DNA of 64,000 nucleotides. Origin: a gamma proteobacterium SCGC AAA076-P13 (GTDB lineage Bacteria > Pseudomonadota > Gammaproteobacteria > Magnimaribacterales > D2472). Below, piece after piece: positions 1 through 9,860 of the stretch. The translations under genes were made by a program, and so were the position numbers. A model generated the notes under the pieces. It searched no databases and was not told where the DNA came from. It saw nothing but the letters and a program-made list of their open reading frames with translations. How positions within the stretch are numbered: position 1 is the first letter of the stretch; every line of letters starts with the position of its first letter. The DNA is taken from positions 1 through 64,000 of the forward strand of contig ARRA01000002.1 in NCBI GenBank assembly GCA_000384935.1. Reading direction: 5' to 3'.

Positions 1-163
1 AACCAACATCAAGTATATCTTTGCCAGCACATGAAGACTTGTTTTCAATATAACTTGCTCTTAACGGATTTATTATATGAAGAGGCTTAAAGTCACCACT
101 TTTGTCCCACCACTTTTCAGCAAGCTCTGCAAATTTTTTTACCTCTTGTTCGTCTATATTCAT
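1..163 (-). CDS. ubiG: Ubiquinone biosynthesis O-methyltransferase UbiG, N-terminal part
   Basis: This gene runs off the left edge; only the first 54 codons are present, read on the minus strand from an ATG at 163. The peptide begins MNIDEQEVKKFAELAEKWWD and continues through KPLHIINPLR to ILDVG. It matches the UbiG N-terminus, where a WWD...FKPLHxINPLR segment precedes the SAM-binding DVGCGGG loop. UbiG is known to perform both O-methylations in ubiquinone synthesis at the inner membrane. It is transcribed divergently from the transhydrogenase genes across about 180 nt. The catalytic part lies outside the window, so intactness cannot be judged. Confidence 0.85.
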   Translation of the reverse strand, partial: MNIDEQEVKKFAELAEKWWDKSGDFKPLHIINPLRASYIENKSSCAGKDILDVG

Positions 164-282
164 AGCGGTATTTTACAACTAATGAAATCATTAATATATA
201 ACTTAATATATTTATACTAATGTAGTAAAACTACACACTTATTTCTATTTATATAACGCAGCTACTGTGTTTATAAATTGAA

Positions 283-311
283 TTGACATTTTAATTTTAA
301 TGGGATTTACT
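283..311 (+). promoter_or_regulatory. Possible sigma70 promoter for pntAA
   Basis: A perfect -35 box TTGACA lies at 283-288. After 17 nt comes TTTACT (306-311), a 4-of-6 match to the -10 consensus. Transcription would start near 318, about 25 nt before the pntAA start. The surrounding DNA is AT-rich, so chance matches are common. It is the only consensus -35 seen in the ubiG-pntAA gap. Confidence 0.35.
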
Positions 312-341
312 TCACTACATAACTAATTTAATTTTATTATT

Positions 342-1460
342 GTGATAATTTCAGCATTAAAATCCTCTGACAATTTAGACAATAGATCTCCAATACACCC
401 AGATACAATCTCAGCATTAATTAAACTTGAAGCGAATGTATGTTTTGAGTCAGGCATCGGAGATGGCATATTTACATCAGATGATGTCTTTCATAAGTTA
501 GGCCTAAAATCTCAAAGTAGAGAAGATTGCATCAAAAATTCTGATTTATTAATATCTAATCAGCCCCTTACAAATGATGAGGTTTTATCAATGAAGCCAG
601 GATCCACTTTATTGGGAATGGTAAATCCTTTTTCAAATCAAGAGTTAATAAATACTTGTGCAAGGCATCAAATCAATTTGGCGAGCATGGAATTTATTCC
701 TAGAATAACAAGAGCACAAAAAATGGATGTTCTTAGTTCTCAAGCTAATCTTGCAGGCTATGTATCTGTTTTAGAATCCGCTAGTCTGCTTTCAACTGCG
801 CTCCCAATGATGATGACTGCAGCCGGAACGCTTAAGCCCGCAAGAGTTTTTGTTATTGGAGTTGGTGTTGCCGGACTTCAGGCTATTGCAACTGCTAAAA
901 GATTGGGTGCTAGAGTAGAGGCATTCGACACAAGAGATGTCGTTGAAGAGCAAGTAAATTCTTTGGGTGCAAAATTTGTTAAAATTGATTTAGGCGAAAC
1001 AGGTCAAACCGATCAAGGTTATGCCAAAGAATTGACACCAGAACAAATTCAAAAACAAAAAGATCTTCAATCTGAAGTGTGTGCAAGATCTGATATCGTA
1101 ATTACAACTGCTCAGCTTTTTGGAAGACCGGCTCCTCAGCTTATAGATAATTCAACTATAGAAAAAATGAAAGCTGGAAGTGTCATTTTTGATATGGCAG
1201 TTGAATCTGGTGGAAATGTTGAAGGATCAGAGATTGATAAAGTTGTTATAAAAAATGGAGTAAAAATAGTTGGTTATTCTAACCTTGCATCAAAAGTTTC
1301 TGGACATGCATCACTAGCCCTATCTAACAACTTTAACCATTGGGTTTGTGATTTTTACGACAAGGAAACAAGTAAAATTAATTTTGATTTTGATGATGAG
1401 ATTATTAAAAGTAGTGTTTTAGTTTTTGAGGGTAATATATTGAACGAGAGGTTTAAATAA
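342..1460 (+). CDS. pntAA: NAD(P) transhydrogenase subunit alpha 1 (NAD-binding)
   Basis: This is the soluble NAD(H)-binding domain I of the proton-translocating transhydrogenase, which moves hydride from NADH to NADP+ at the cost of proton motive force. Visible motifs are the alanine-dehydrogenase-like N-half with PRITRAQKMD, the Rossmann turn GVGVAGLQAIATAKRLGA near residue 170, and AFDTRDVVEEQV just after it. The length of 372 residues fits the separate alpha-1 chain of three-subunit enzymes; in E. coli this domain is fused to the membrane segment. The start is GTG at 342 with no clear Shine-Dalgarno. The stop overlaps the next start by one base, so translation is probably coupled. Confidence 0.93.
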   Translation: MIISALKSSDNLDNRSPIHPDTISALIKLEANVCFESGIGDGIFTSDDVFHKLGLKSQSREDCIKNSDLLISNQPLTNDEVLSMKPGSTLLGMVNPFSNQELINTCARHQINLASMEFIPRITRAQKMDVLSSQANLAGYVSVLESASLLSTALPMMMTAAGTLKPARVFVIGVGVAGLQAIATAKRLGARVEAFDTRDVVEEQVNSLGAKFVKIDLGETGQTDQGYAKELTPEQIQKQKDLQSEVCARSDIVITTAQLFGRPAPQLIDNSTIEKMKAGSVIFDMAVESGGNVEGSEIDKVVIKNGVKIVGYSNLASKVSGHASLALSNNFNHWVCDFYDKETSKINFDFDDEIIKSSVLVFEGNILNERFK

Positions 1461-1732
1461 TGGAAACTTACATTTTACTTGGTTTCGTTTTAATTCTATC
1501 TATTTACTTGGGTCTTGAGTTAATTGCAAAGGTTCCAAGCACTCTTCATACCCCATTAATGTCTGGAGCTAATGCTATCTCTGGTATTGCACTTGTTGGA
1601 GCTCTGATACTTTCAAGAGACTCAGATTTGCAAAACACGATTGCCTTTTTCGCTGTTACATTTGCATCTATAAATGTATTTGGTGGGTATTTAGTAACTA
1701 ACAGAATGTTAAAAATGTTTAAGAAGAAATAA
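1460..1732 (+). CDS. pntAB: NAD(P) transhydrogenase subunit alpha 2 (membrane)
   Basis: A 90-residue membrane protein corresponding to the C-terminal membrane part of E. coli PntA. It has hydrophobic segments at about 3-20, 38-52 and 60-78. The conserved stretch HTPLMSGANAISGI and the tail TNRMLKMFKKK are both diagnostic. With PntB it forms the proton channel (domain II). The start codon overlaps the pntAA stop (taATG), and pntB begins two bases after the stop. The split alpha chain is the arrangement known from Rhodospirillum and many marine bacteria. Confidence 0.93.
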   Translation: METYILLGFVLILSIYLGLELIAKVPSTLHTPLMSGANAISGIALVGALILSRDSDLQNTIAFFAVTFASINVFGGYLVTNRMLKMFKKK

Positions 1733-1734
1733 TT

Positions 1735-3117
1735 ATGACTTTTCTATCAGAGATAACAGCAATACAAAATATTATTTACATCTTCTCATCTATATTGTTT
1801 ATTACAGGTATAAAGATGTTAGGCAAAGAGGATACAGCCGTTAAAGGTAATTTCTTTTCTGCCTTGGCTATGTTTATTGCTGTAAGCATTACTTTAATTG
1901 ATGTAGTTAACCCAATAGTACTTTTATGCGGTATTGCATTAGGTGCAGTAATTGGCTCTTTCATTGCTCTCAAAGTAAAAATGACATCAATACCTGAAAT
2001 GGTTGCTTTATTTAACGGATTTGGTGGTTTGGCTACCTTTTTGATTGCTTGGTCTGAGTTTAATTCTATCCCAGATAATTTATTCCAACATGTTTTGGTA
2101 ATGACGACTTTATACATTGGTGGTGTAACATTTACAGGAAGTCTTGTTGCTTATGCAAAATTATCTGAGAAAATTAAAATAGCAAAAACTTCAATCATTA
2201 CAAAAATATTCACAACTATTTTTTATATTTCATTGCCATTTTTATTATATTCAACATTCGTAACCCCTTTTATAGTTACAAGCTTTGAATTTTTCACTGT
2301 ATTGCTAGTCTTAACGCTTCTGGGCGGTATTGGTTTTGTTCTTCCAATTGGCGGTGGAGATATGCCTGTTGTAATTTCTTTACTAAACTCCTTCTCAGGA
2401 ATTGCAGCGGCCTTTGCTGGCTTGTTACTATTAAATAATGTTCTTATTGTTGCTGGTTCCCTTGTTGGTGCAAGTGGTCTTATCCTTACAGTTATTATGG
2501 CTAAGGCAATGAATAGGTCGATAAGCAATATTTTATTTGTTGGCTATGCCAGCTCTTCAGCTAGCAGTTCTTCATCAGAAGAACAAGGAGAGGTCAGTCC
2601 AATTAGTGTTTCAGATGCATATTTAATATTAGAAAGCGCAAGTTCAGTATTAATCATTCCTGGGTATGGCATGGCTGTAGCTCAAGCACAGCATGTTGTA
2701 AGGGAGCTCGGAGAATTACTTGAAGAAAACGGCACAGAGGTTAAGTACGGAATACATCCAGTCGCTGGAAGAATGCCGGGTCATATGAATGTTCTTCTTG
2801 CTGAGGCAAATGTTCCATATGATGTGTTAGCTGAACCGGATGATGTCAATCCAACAATGGATGCAGTAGATGTGGCTGTAGTCATAGGTGCAAATGACGT
2901 TGTGAATCCCTCCGCAACAGAAGAGCCTGGAAGCCCAATATATGGAATGCCTATAATTGAAGTACATAATGCAAAGACAGTTTTTGTCTTAAAAAGATCA
3001 ATGTCTTCAGGTTTTGCTGGGGTGCAGAATCCCTTATTCTTTAAACAAAATACAAGAATGCTTTTTGGAGATGCTAAAGAGTCTATAGGCGGCTTAGTTT
3101 CAGAATTTAAAGATTAA
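1735..3117 (+). CDS. pntB: NAD(P) transhydrogenase subunit beta
   Basis: PntB carries most of the membrane domain and the NADP(H)-binding domain III. The first ~270 residues are strongly hydrophobic with about eight or nine membrane segments. The C-terminal ~180 residues contain the domain III hallmarks IIPGYGMAVAQAQH, HPVAGRMPGHMNVLLAEA and VVIGANDVVNPSA. Its 460 residues match the usual length of about 460. A Ser-rich linker (SSSASSSSSEEQGE) joins the two halves. It is the last gene of a three-gene operon; about 70 nt with a weak hairpin (TCCTT/AAGGA followed by T residues, near 3147-3170) separates it from gyrA. Confidence 0.95.
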   Translation: MTFLSEITAIQNIIYIFSSILFITGIKMLGKEDTAVKGNFFSALAMFIAVSITLIDVVNPIVLLCGIALGAVIGSFIALKVKMTSIPEMVALFNGFGGLATFLIAWSEFNSIPDNLFQHVLVMTTLYIGGVTFTGSLVAYAKLSEKIKIAKTSIITKIFTTIFYISLPFLLYSTFVTPFIVTSFEFFTVLLVLTLLGGIGFVLPIGGGDMPVVISLLNSFSGIAAAFAGLLLLNNVLIVAGSLVGASGLILTVIMAKAMNRSISNILFVGYASSSASSSSSEEQGEVSPISVSDAYLILESASSVLIIPGYGMAVAQAQHVVRELGELLEENGTEVKYGIHPVAGRMPGHMNVLLAEANVPYDVLAEPDDVNPTMDAVDVAVVIGANDVVNPSATEEPGSPIYGMPIIEVHNAKTVFVLKRSMSSGFAGVQNPLFFKQNTRMLFGDAKESIGGLVSEFKD

Positions 3118-3186
3118 ATCACTAGTTATTTATGTTAAAATAAATCCTTAATAAAGGACCTATTTTTTTATAAAAAAACTATCAAA

Positions 3187-5733
3187 ATGAGTGATTTCGC
3201 AAAAGAAGTAATATCAGTAAATATTCAAGATGAGCTTAAACAATCTTATCTAAGTTATGCCTTAAGTGTCATACATGGAAGAGCTCTTCCAGATATCAGG
3301 GATGGCTTAAAGCCAGTTCATAGACGCATACTTTATGCCATGTATGATCTTAAAAACTCCTACAATAAACCTTATAAAAAATCTGCAAGAGTTGTAGGTG
3401 ATGTTATTGGTAAATATCACCCGCATGGTGATAGCGCAGTCTATGACGCAATGGTAAGAATGGCCCAAGATTTTTCAATGAGATACCCGATAGTTGAAGG
3501 TCAGGGCAATTTTGGTTCTATTGACGGTGATCCTCCAGCTGCAATGAGATATACAGAAGTTAGGATGGCTAAAATAACCGATCAAATGTATGGTGATCTT
3601 GAAAAAGAAACCGTCTCATATTCACCAAATTATGATGGTAGTGAATTTATACCTGACGTTTTACCAACAAAAATCCCAACACTTCTTGTTAATGGGTCTT
3701 CAGGAATAGCTGTTGGAATGGCAACAAACATACCTCCGCATAATTTAACTGAAGTTTTAAATGCAAGCATTAACTTAATAAATGAACCCAATCTCACAAT
3801 TGATGATTTAATTAAAGATATTTCAGGTCCTGACTTTCCGACCGGCGGAACAATTGATGGAAGGGCTGGCATATATGAGGCATATAAGACCGGAAGGGGA
3901 ATTATTCATACAAGATCAAATACCTCAATAGAAGAAGATGAAAAATCTGGAAAACAATCTTTAATAATTAATGAAATTCCTTACATGGTTAACAAGGCTA
4001 GGATGCTTGAAAAGATTGCAGAACTTGTTAAAGATAAAAAAATTGAAGGTATTACTGAGATAAGAGATGAATCTGATAAAGACGGCCTTAGGGTTGTTAT
4101 AGAAGTTAGAAAAGGAGACTCTGTAGATGTTTTAGAAAATAATCTCTTTGCACAAACTCAGTTAGAGCAATCTTTTGGTATTAATTTTACTGTTCTAGTA
4201 GATGGTCAACCCAAAGAAGTAAATCTAAAAGAAATGCTTGAAGCTTTTGTTAAGCATAGAAAAGATATTATTACTAAAAGAACTCAATATGATCTTAAGA
4301 AAGCAAAAGAAAGAGGTCATATAGTTGAGGGGTTAATGGTAGCTATAGCCAACATCGATGAAGTTATAACTATAATCAAGAAATCAAAAGATCCGAAATT
4401 AGCAGCTGAAGCTCTTTGCAAAAAAGATTGGAAAGCTGGGCCTGTAGAGGCAATATTAAAGAAAGTTGGGGCTGACGCATGCAAGCCAAAAGGTTTAAGT
4501 AAAGAGCTAGGTATCAATGGTAAAAAATATAAACTTTCAGTCGATCAAGCTAAGGCAATTCTTGAATTAAGGTTAGCAAGATTAACTGGTCTTGAGCAAG
4601 ACAATCTTGGAAATGAGTTCTCAGATATTGTTTCAAAAATTATCGATCTTCAAAAAATACTAGATGATAAAAAGGTCTTAAAAAATCTAATGATCTCAGA
4701 GCTTGAGGAGATAAAAAATAATTTTGGTGATGAGAGAAGAACACTTATAAATGATACTAGGCGTGGAATCACAAATGAAGACCTTATCCCTGAAGAGATG
4801 AGAGTTCTGACAGTATCAAGAAGTGGTTATGCTAAAACGCAACCACTTGATGAATACAGAGAGCAAAGAAGAGGCGGTCAAGGAAAGGCTGCAGCGGCTG
4901 TAAAAGAAGAGGATCTGATTCAGAATTTATATGTCTTAAGTAGCCATATGCAAATCTTATGTTTTACGACTAAAGGAAAGGTATTTTGGCTTAAAGTATA
5001 TGAAATACCTGTTGCTTCAAGAACATCAAAGGGTAGACCTTTAGTAAATATGCTGAATTTAGATGATGATGAATCTGTAAGTGATATCTTGCCTGTAAGT
5101 GAATTTTCTGACGATCAATATATCTTCATGGCAACAAAAAAAGGCACTACCAAAAAAACCAGCCTAAGTCTTTTTGCTAAGAAATATAAATCAGGCATCA
5201 AGGCGATAAACCTTGATGATGATGATAAATTAATAGGAACTGCAATAACTTCAGGAGATGATGAAATATTGCTTGCTGCCTCCTCAGGAAAACTAATAAG
5301 ATTTAATGAGTCTCATGTAAGAGCTATGGGTAGAACAGCCAGAGGAGTTAGAGGTATAAGATTAAAGAAAGATGAAAAATTAATCTCATTGATGGTGGGA
5401 GATCCCCTGAAAACAATTTTATGTGTTTCTGAAAATGGCTATGGCAAGAAAACTAAGTTAGATGACTTTCCATCTCATAATAGAGGTGGCCAAGGCGTTA
5501 TCTCAATGAAGACAAGTGAAAGGAATGGCTCTATGGTTTCAGCAGCTCTTGTTGAAGATGAGGATGGAATTATGCTCATTAGCGACAAAGGCACAATGAT
5601 CAGAACATCAGTAACCCAAGTTCCAACACTAAGCAGAAATACCCAGGGTGTAAAAATAATCTCTCCAAAGGACGGCGAAAAATTAATAGAATGCGTCACT
5701 ATCCCAAACGAAGAAGATGAAGATGAAGAATAG
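3187..5733 (+). CDS. gyrA: DNA gyrase subunit A
   Basis: GyrA is the breakage-reunion subunit of gyrase. The catalytic tyrosine is Tyr122 in AAMRY, at the same number as in E. coli. The quinolone-resistance region reads [10 protein letters not shown] with Ser83 and Asp87, the drug-sensitive state. The GyrA box QRRGGQG lies near residues 561-567 and begins the DNA-wrapping beta-pinwheel, which separates GyrA from ParC. The protein has 848 residues (E. coli 875) and ends in an acidic tail NEEDEDEE. Its TAG stop shares one base with the GTG start of serC, so gyrA heads the aromatic supraoperon. Confidence 0.97.
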   Translation: MSDFAKEVISVNIQDELKQSYLSYALSVIHGRALPDIRDGLKPVHRRILYAMYDLKNSYNKPYKKSARVVGDVIGKYHPHGDSAVYDAMVRMAQDFSMRYPIVEGQGNFGSIDGDPPAAMRYTEVRMAKITDQMYGDLEKETVSYSPNYDGSEFIPDVLPTKIPTLLVNGSSGIAVGMATNIPPHNLTEVLNASINLINEPNLTIDDLIKDISGPDFPTGGTIDGRAGIYEAYKTGRGIIHTRSNTSIEEDEKSGKQSLIINEIPYMVNKARMLEKIAELVKDKKIEGITEIRDESDKDGLRVVIEVRKGDSVDVLENNLFAQTQLEQSFGINFTVLVDGQPKEVNLKEMLEAFVKHRKDIITKRTQYDLKKAKERGHIVEGLMVAIANIDEVITIIKKSKDPKLAAEALCKKDWKAGPVEAILKKVGADACKPKGLSKELGINGKKYKLSVDQAKAILELRLARLTGLEQDNLGNEFSDIVSKIIDLQKILDDKKVLKNLMISELEEIKNNFGDERRTLINDTRRGITNEDLIPEEMRVLTVSRSGYAKTQPLDEYREQRRGGQGKAAAAVKEEDLIQNLYVLSSHMQILCFTTKGKVFWLKVYEIPVASRTSKGRPLVNMLNLDDDESVSDILPVSEFSDDQYIFMATKKGTTKKTSLSLFAKKYKSGIKAINLDDDDKLIGTAITSGDDEILLAASSGKLIRFNESHVRAMGRTARGVRGIRLKKDEKLISLMVGDPLKTILCVSENGYGKKTKLDDFPSHNRGGQGVISMKTSERNGSMVSAALVEDEDGIMLISDKGTMIRTSVTQVPTLSRNTQGVKIISPKDGEKLIECVTIPNEEDEDEE

Positions 5734-6809
5734 TGCGTAAGTGGAATTTTTGCGCAGGTCCCGCTGTAATAAGTGAAGAAGTTTTAACCGAGGTTAAGGA
5801 AGAACTTTTAGAGTGGGGTAGCTCAGGCATGTCTATTATGGAGATGAGCCATAGATCAAAAATTTATGACACTGTTGCAACAGAAGCAAAACAAGACTTT
5901 ATAGATATCTTAAAAGTACCAGACTCTCATGATGTTTTATTTCTTCAAGGTGGAGCTACTCATCAATTTTCTATGGTGCCAATGAATTTTGGAAGAAAGG
6001 ATGTTGCAGCTGACTATGTCCTCTCTGGTTCATGGTCAAAAAAAGCAATAGCTGAAGGCTCCAAGGTAACAAACATTAATACCATCGCTTCTTCTGAAGA
6101 TATGCAGTTCACCAATGCTCCTAACTCAGATATATGGGAAATGAAATCAGACTCCTCTTATACTCATTACTGCCCAAATGAAACAATCCAAGGCGTGGCT
6201 ATTCACTCACCTCCAAAAAAAGCTAATACGCTTATTGCTGATATGTCCTCTGTAATTCTAAGTGAGCCTATTGATGTATCAAATTTCTCTTTGATTTATG
6301 CGGGTGCTCAAAAAAATATTGGTCCTGCAGGATTGACCATGGTAGTAATTGAAAAAGAACTCATGGGCAATGAAAATGAAAGTTTGCCAAATATTTTAAG
6401 ATACTCAAAACACGCAGAATCAGATTCAATGCTTAATACTCCTCCAACTTTTTCATGGTATATGGCTGGAAAAGTATTTAAATGGATTAAAAGATCAGGT
6501 GGCTTAGAGCATTTCAAAAAACAAAATCATTTAAAGGCATCAACTTTATATGGATACATAGATAACTCAGATTTCTATTCGAACCCAGTTAGGATAGAAA
6601 ATAGATCTATTATGAACATTCCATTTATTCTTGCAGATAGTAATCTCGATTCCTTATTCTTGAAAGAATCAGAGGAGGCTGGACTTCTTAACTTGAAAGG
6701 ACATAGGTCAGTTGGCGGAATGAGAGCTAGTATATATAATGCTATGCCAATAGAGGGTATAAATCAGCTGATAGACTTTATGGAAAGTTTCAAAGCAAAA
6801 TATGGCTAA
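5733..6809 (+). CDS. serC: Phosphoserine aminotransferase
   Basis: SerC converts 3-phosphohydroxypyruvate to phosphoserine and also acts in pyridoxal phosphate synthesis. The N-terminus RKWNFCAGPAV is characteristic. The pyridoxal-phosphate lysine is Lys194 in AGAQKNIGPAG. The C-terminus carries GLLNLKGHRSVGGMRASIYN, typical of the family. The length of 358 residues compares with 362 in E. coli. The start is GTG, overlapping the gyrA stop by one base; starting at a later ATG would remove the conserved N-terminus. Confidence 0.96.
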   Translation: MRKWNFCAGPAVISEEVLTEVKEELLEWGSSGMSIMEMSHRSKIYDTVATEAKQDFIDILKVPDSHDVLFLQGGATHQFSMVPMNFGRKDVAADYVLSGSWSKKAIAEGSKVTNINTIASSEDMQFTNAPNSDIWEMKSDSSYTHYCPNETIQGVAIHSPPKKANTLIADMSSVILSEPIDVSNFSLIYAGAQKNIGPAGLTMVVIEKELMGNENESLPNILRYSKHAESDSMLNTPPTFSWYMAGKVFKWIKRSGGLEHFKKQNHLKASTLYGYIDNSDFYSNPVRIENRSIMNIPFILADSNLDSLFLKESEEAGLLNLKGHRSVGGMRASIYNAMPIEGINQLIDFMESFKAKYG

Positions 6810-6811
6810 AT

Positions 6812-7900
6812 ATGACTATAGATAAATTAAAAAATTTAAGATCTAAGATAGATAAAATAGATAAAGATTTATTAAAATTAATTCAGAAGCGTGCATCCTT
6901 AGCTGTAGATATTGGTAAGATCAAATCAAAAGTTAGCCCAAATACCTCCTTTTATAAGCCGGATAGAGAAGCTAATATATTAAGAAATATTCTTAAAGCA
7001 AATGAAGATGGCGCCTTATCAAATATTAAAGTAAGAAGTATATACAAAGAATTAATCTCTGGGTGTCTCTCTCTGGAGGAAGCCCTAAAGATTTCTTATT
7101 TAGGCCCTGAAGGAACTCACTCAGAAGCTGCAGTTGATAATCATTTTGGCGCATTAGTATCAAGAGTCCCATCATCGACTATCGATGATGTTTTTTATCA
7201 AGTTATCAAAGGAGATACTGATATAGGTGTTGTGCCAGTTGAGAATTCTTCTGAGGGAGTAATTAATACGACCTTAAATTGTTTAGCTGATAATGAAAAT
7301 ATTTCAATTATTGGTGAGATTTATTTAAATATAGATCATCAGCTTGCTTCAGGTAATAAATTTGATATCAAAGATGCTTTTGCAATAGCATCGCATCCCC
7401 AAGCTCTGGGCCAATGCAGTAAATGGATAGAAAAAAATATTGGGTCTATAAAGAGATTAGAAATGCCTAGTTCAGCAGTGGCTGCTAAGTACGCAAAAGA
7501 AAATAAAAACATTCTCTGTATTGTTAATTCATTGGCTGTTGAAAAATATAAGCTTAAACTTCAAAAAAGCAACATCCAAGATTATTCAGACAATAAAACT
7601 AGGTTTTTGGTTATAGGCCAAAATGAAATTTTATCTACAGGCAAAGACAAGACCTCTTTCCTTATCCAGACAGTCAACAATCCCGGGTCCTTAATAAATA
7701 TTTTAAAACCGTTTGAAAAAAGAAAAATTAACCTGAGTAAAATTGAAACTAGACCCTCAAGAGGTAATATTGATTCTCATGATTTTTTTGTAGACTGTGA
7801 AGGACATCAACTTGATGCTAAGTTGAAGTTGGCTATTAAAGAGGTCCGATCAACAGGCTCACTTGTTCGAGTTCTTGGATCATACCCTCAATACATATGA
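6812..7900 (+). CDS. pheA: Bifunctional chorismate mutase / prephenate dehydratase
   Basis: This is the P-protein of phenylalanine synthesis. Residues ~1-85 are an AroQ chorismate mutase (LRSKIDKIDKDLLKLIQKRA). Residues ~92-270 are prephenate dehydratase, with YLGPEGTHSEAA, VPVENSSEGVIN and the catalytic TRF in NKTRFLVIG. Residues ~280-355 form an ACT domain (NPGSLINILKPF). The ESRP phenylalanine-binding motif appears as ETRPSR, so feedback control is likely retained. It starts two bases after serC and overlaps hisC by four bases (ATGA). Confidence 0.96.
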   Translation: MTIDKLKNLRSKIDKIDKDLLKLIQKRASLAVDIGKIKSKVSPNTSFYKPDREANILRNILKANEDGALSNIKVRSIYKELISGCLSLEEALKISYLGPEGTHSEAAVDNHFGALVSRVPSSTIDDVFYQVIKGDTDIGVVPVENSSEGVINTTLNCLADNENISIIGEIYLNIDHQLASGNKFDIKDAFAIASHPQALGQCSKWIEKNIGSIKRLEMPSSAVAAKYAKENKNILCIVNSLAVEKYKLKLQKSNIQDYSDNKTRFLVIGQNEILSTGKDKTSFLIQTVNNPGSLINILKPFEKRKINLSKIETRPSRGNIDSHDFFVDCEGHQLDAKLKLAIKEVRSTGSLVRVLGSYPQYI

Positions 7901-8991
7901 GTGACCTTTTTGATTATTTAAATGAAGGTATCTCAGACCTTCATCCGTATGAGCCAGGAAGGTCGATAGAAGATGTTATTGCAGAATATCAACCAGAAAA
8001 AATTGTTAAATTAGCTAGTAATGAAAATCCTCTTGGGCCCTCACCTAAAGCAGTAGAGGCTTTAAAAATTCATAACGATGACTTACATTTATATCCTGAT
8101 GGGGATTCAAAAAAGCTAAAATCATTAATAGCAAAACATGAATCTTTGGATGTTAGCAATATTATTATCGGAAATGGGTCTAATGAAGTTCTAGAGTTAG
8201 CTGCAAGAGCTTTTTTAAACAAAGATACGAGCGCCTTGATGTCAAAACATGCATTTGCTGTATATAAGATAGTCACACAATCCAACGGCTCAAAAATCAT
8301 TGAAGTTCCGACCATAGATTGGAGGCATGCACTTAACGACTTCTCAAATTATATTGAAGACTCTACAAGAGTATGTTTTGTTGCTAACCCAAATAATCCA
8401 ACAGGGACCTACAACAGTCATGATGAATTTAAATCTATGATGGATTCCATTCCATCATCTATTTTAGTTATTCTCGATCTTGCCTATTTTGAATATGTTA
8501 CTGAGCAAGATTATGTGAGAGTAAACGAACTACTAGAAAAGTATTCAAATTTATTAGTTACCAAGACCTTCTCAAAGATTCAGGGTTTGGCTAGCCTTAG
8601 AATTGGATATGGTTTGGCTAACAAAAAAATGATAGAAGTTTTAAATAAAATAAGACAACCCTTTAATTCTAATGCAATTGCTCAAGATGCTGCTTGTTTA
8701 GCTATCCTTGATCATGACCACATTACTAAAAGTATCGAACTCAATTCTGAACAAAGAGATTACTTAACAATTAAATTAAATGATATGGGAATGGAATGCA
8801 TCCCTTCTCATGGAAACTTTATTTCTTTTAAAGGGAATTTTAAGGCTGAAAAATTATTTATAGATTTGATGAAAGAAGGAGTAATTGTTCGCCCAATTGC
8901 TTTGTATGATATGCCTGAATTTATTAGGGTAACAGTTGGAACCAAGGAAGAAAATGATTACTTTCTTTTGAAACTTAGTCAGGTTTTATGA
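7897..8991 (+). CDS. hisC: Histidinol-phosphate/aromatic aminotransferase (HisC family)
   Basis: A fold-type I pyridoxal-phosphate aminotransferase of 364 residues. Visible are KLASNENPLGPSP at the substrate site, ANPNNPTG, and the cofactor lysine in TKTFSKIQGLASLRIGYG. In Pseudomonas the gene at this position is hisC2, thought to serve aromatic amino acid as well as histidine synthesis. Location between pheA and tyrA suggests transamination of phenylpyruvate, 4-hydroxyphenylpyruvate or prephenate. No other his genes are in the window. It overlaps both neighbours by four bases. Confidence 0.92.
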   Translation: MSDLFDYLNEGISDLHPYEPGRSIEDVIAEYQPEKIVKLASNENPLGPSPKAVEALKIHNDDLHLYPDGDSKKLKSLIAKHESLDVSNIIIGNGSNEVLELAARAFLNKDTSALMSKHAFAVYKIVTQSNGSKIIEVPTIDWRHALNDFSNYIEDSTRVCFVANPNNPTGTYNSHDEFKSMMDSIPSSILVILDLAYFEYVTEQDYVRVNELLEKYSNLLVTKTFSKIQGLASLRIGYGLANKKMIEVLNKIRQPFNSNAIAQDAACLAILDHDHITKSIELNSEQRDYLTIKLNDMGMECIPSHGNFISFKGNFKAEKLFIDLMKEGVIVRPIALYDMPEFIRVTVGTKEENDYFLLKLSQVL

Positions 8992-9860
8992 ATACCAACG
9001 TCAAAGAAATACTAGTAATTGGCCTGGGTTTAATTGGCTCATCTATTGCTAAAGTTTCTAAAGAAAAGGGAATAAAAGTCCATGGCTTTGATATCGATGA
9101 GGCTAGTATTAAGCATGCATTAGAAAATAATATTATTGATGAGAGCTTTGCCTCAATAGAAGAGATAAATAATAAGAATCTTACTTCTTATATAGACCTC
9201 ATAGTCATTGCAGTATCACCAGAGGCCACCAAACATATAATTAACGGAGTTGAGAGGCTTTGGAATTCTGATATAACAATTACAGATACGGCAAGTGTAA
9301 AAGCCCATCTCCTTTTTAAAAATACGTCTAACCTAGTCTTATCTCATCCCATAGCCGGATCAGACAAATCAGGGGTATTGGGTGTTGATGAAAATCTATT
9401 TAATGGAAAGAAGACTGTTATATGCAATCCATTTAATGCTGAAAAATTACACCTTCAAAGATTAGAAGATTTTTGGAAATTTGTTATGCAAATGAGAGTG
9501 TCTGAAATGTCTATTAAAGATCATGACCTTATGTTTGCAATGACAAGCCATCTTCCTCACTTGATATCATATGCCTTAATTGATTCTATTAGATTGTCAT
9601 CAAAAGATGTCCAAGATAATGTTGGGGGTGGCTTAAAAGAATTTATTAGATTAAGCGGCTCTAATCCAGAGATGTGGAGAGATATTTTTGAATTGAATGA
9701 ACAAAATATTATAAAGTCACTAGCAAGCTTTCAACTTTCTATTAATAATTTATTAGAGCTCATAACAAAAACTAAAGAACTCCCAGAAATATTCTCTCAT
9801 TCAGACTTATTAAAAAAAGAGCTCGAAGATATTAAAAAATATAAAGAAGATACCTTTTGA
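8988..9860 (+). CDS. tyrA: Prephenate (arogenate) dehydrogenase
   Basis: TyrA oxidatively decarboxylates prephenate or arogenate in tyrosine synthesis. The N-terminus holds the dinucleotide-binding loop GLGLIGSSIAK. DTASVKAHL and LSHPIAGSDKSG are family motifs, and the C-terminal half is the helical dimerisation domain (MTSHLPHLISYAL). It has 290 residues and no mutase or ACT domain. In Pseudomonas this protein is fused to AroA. Here the two are separate genes whose ends overlap as TTGA: the TTG starts aroA and the TGA ends tyrA. Confidence 0.94.
   Translation: MNTNVKEILVIGLGLIGSSIAKVSKEKGIKVHGFDIDEASIKHALENNIIDESFASIEEINNKNLTSYIDLIVIAVSPEATKHIINGVERLWNSDITITDTASVKAHLLFKNTSNLVLSHPIAGSDKSGVLGVDENLFNGKKTVICNPFNAEKLHLQRLEDFWKFVMQMRVSEMSIKDHDLMFAMTSHLPHLISYALIDSIRLSSKDVQDNVGGGLKEFIRLSGSNPEMWRDIFELNEQNIIKSLASFQLSINNLLELITKTKELPEIFSHSDLLKKELEDIKKYKEDTF

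Noticed and set aside
3118-3186. Terminator between pntB and gyrA
   Set aside because: A 5-bp TCCTT/AAGGA hairpin with a T-run exists, but it is too weak to list as a feature.
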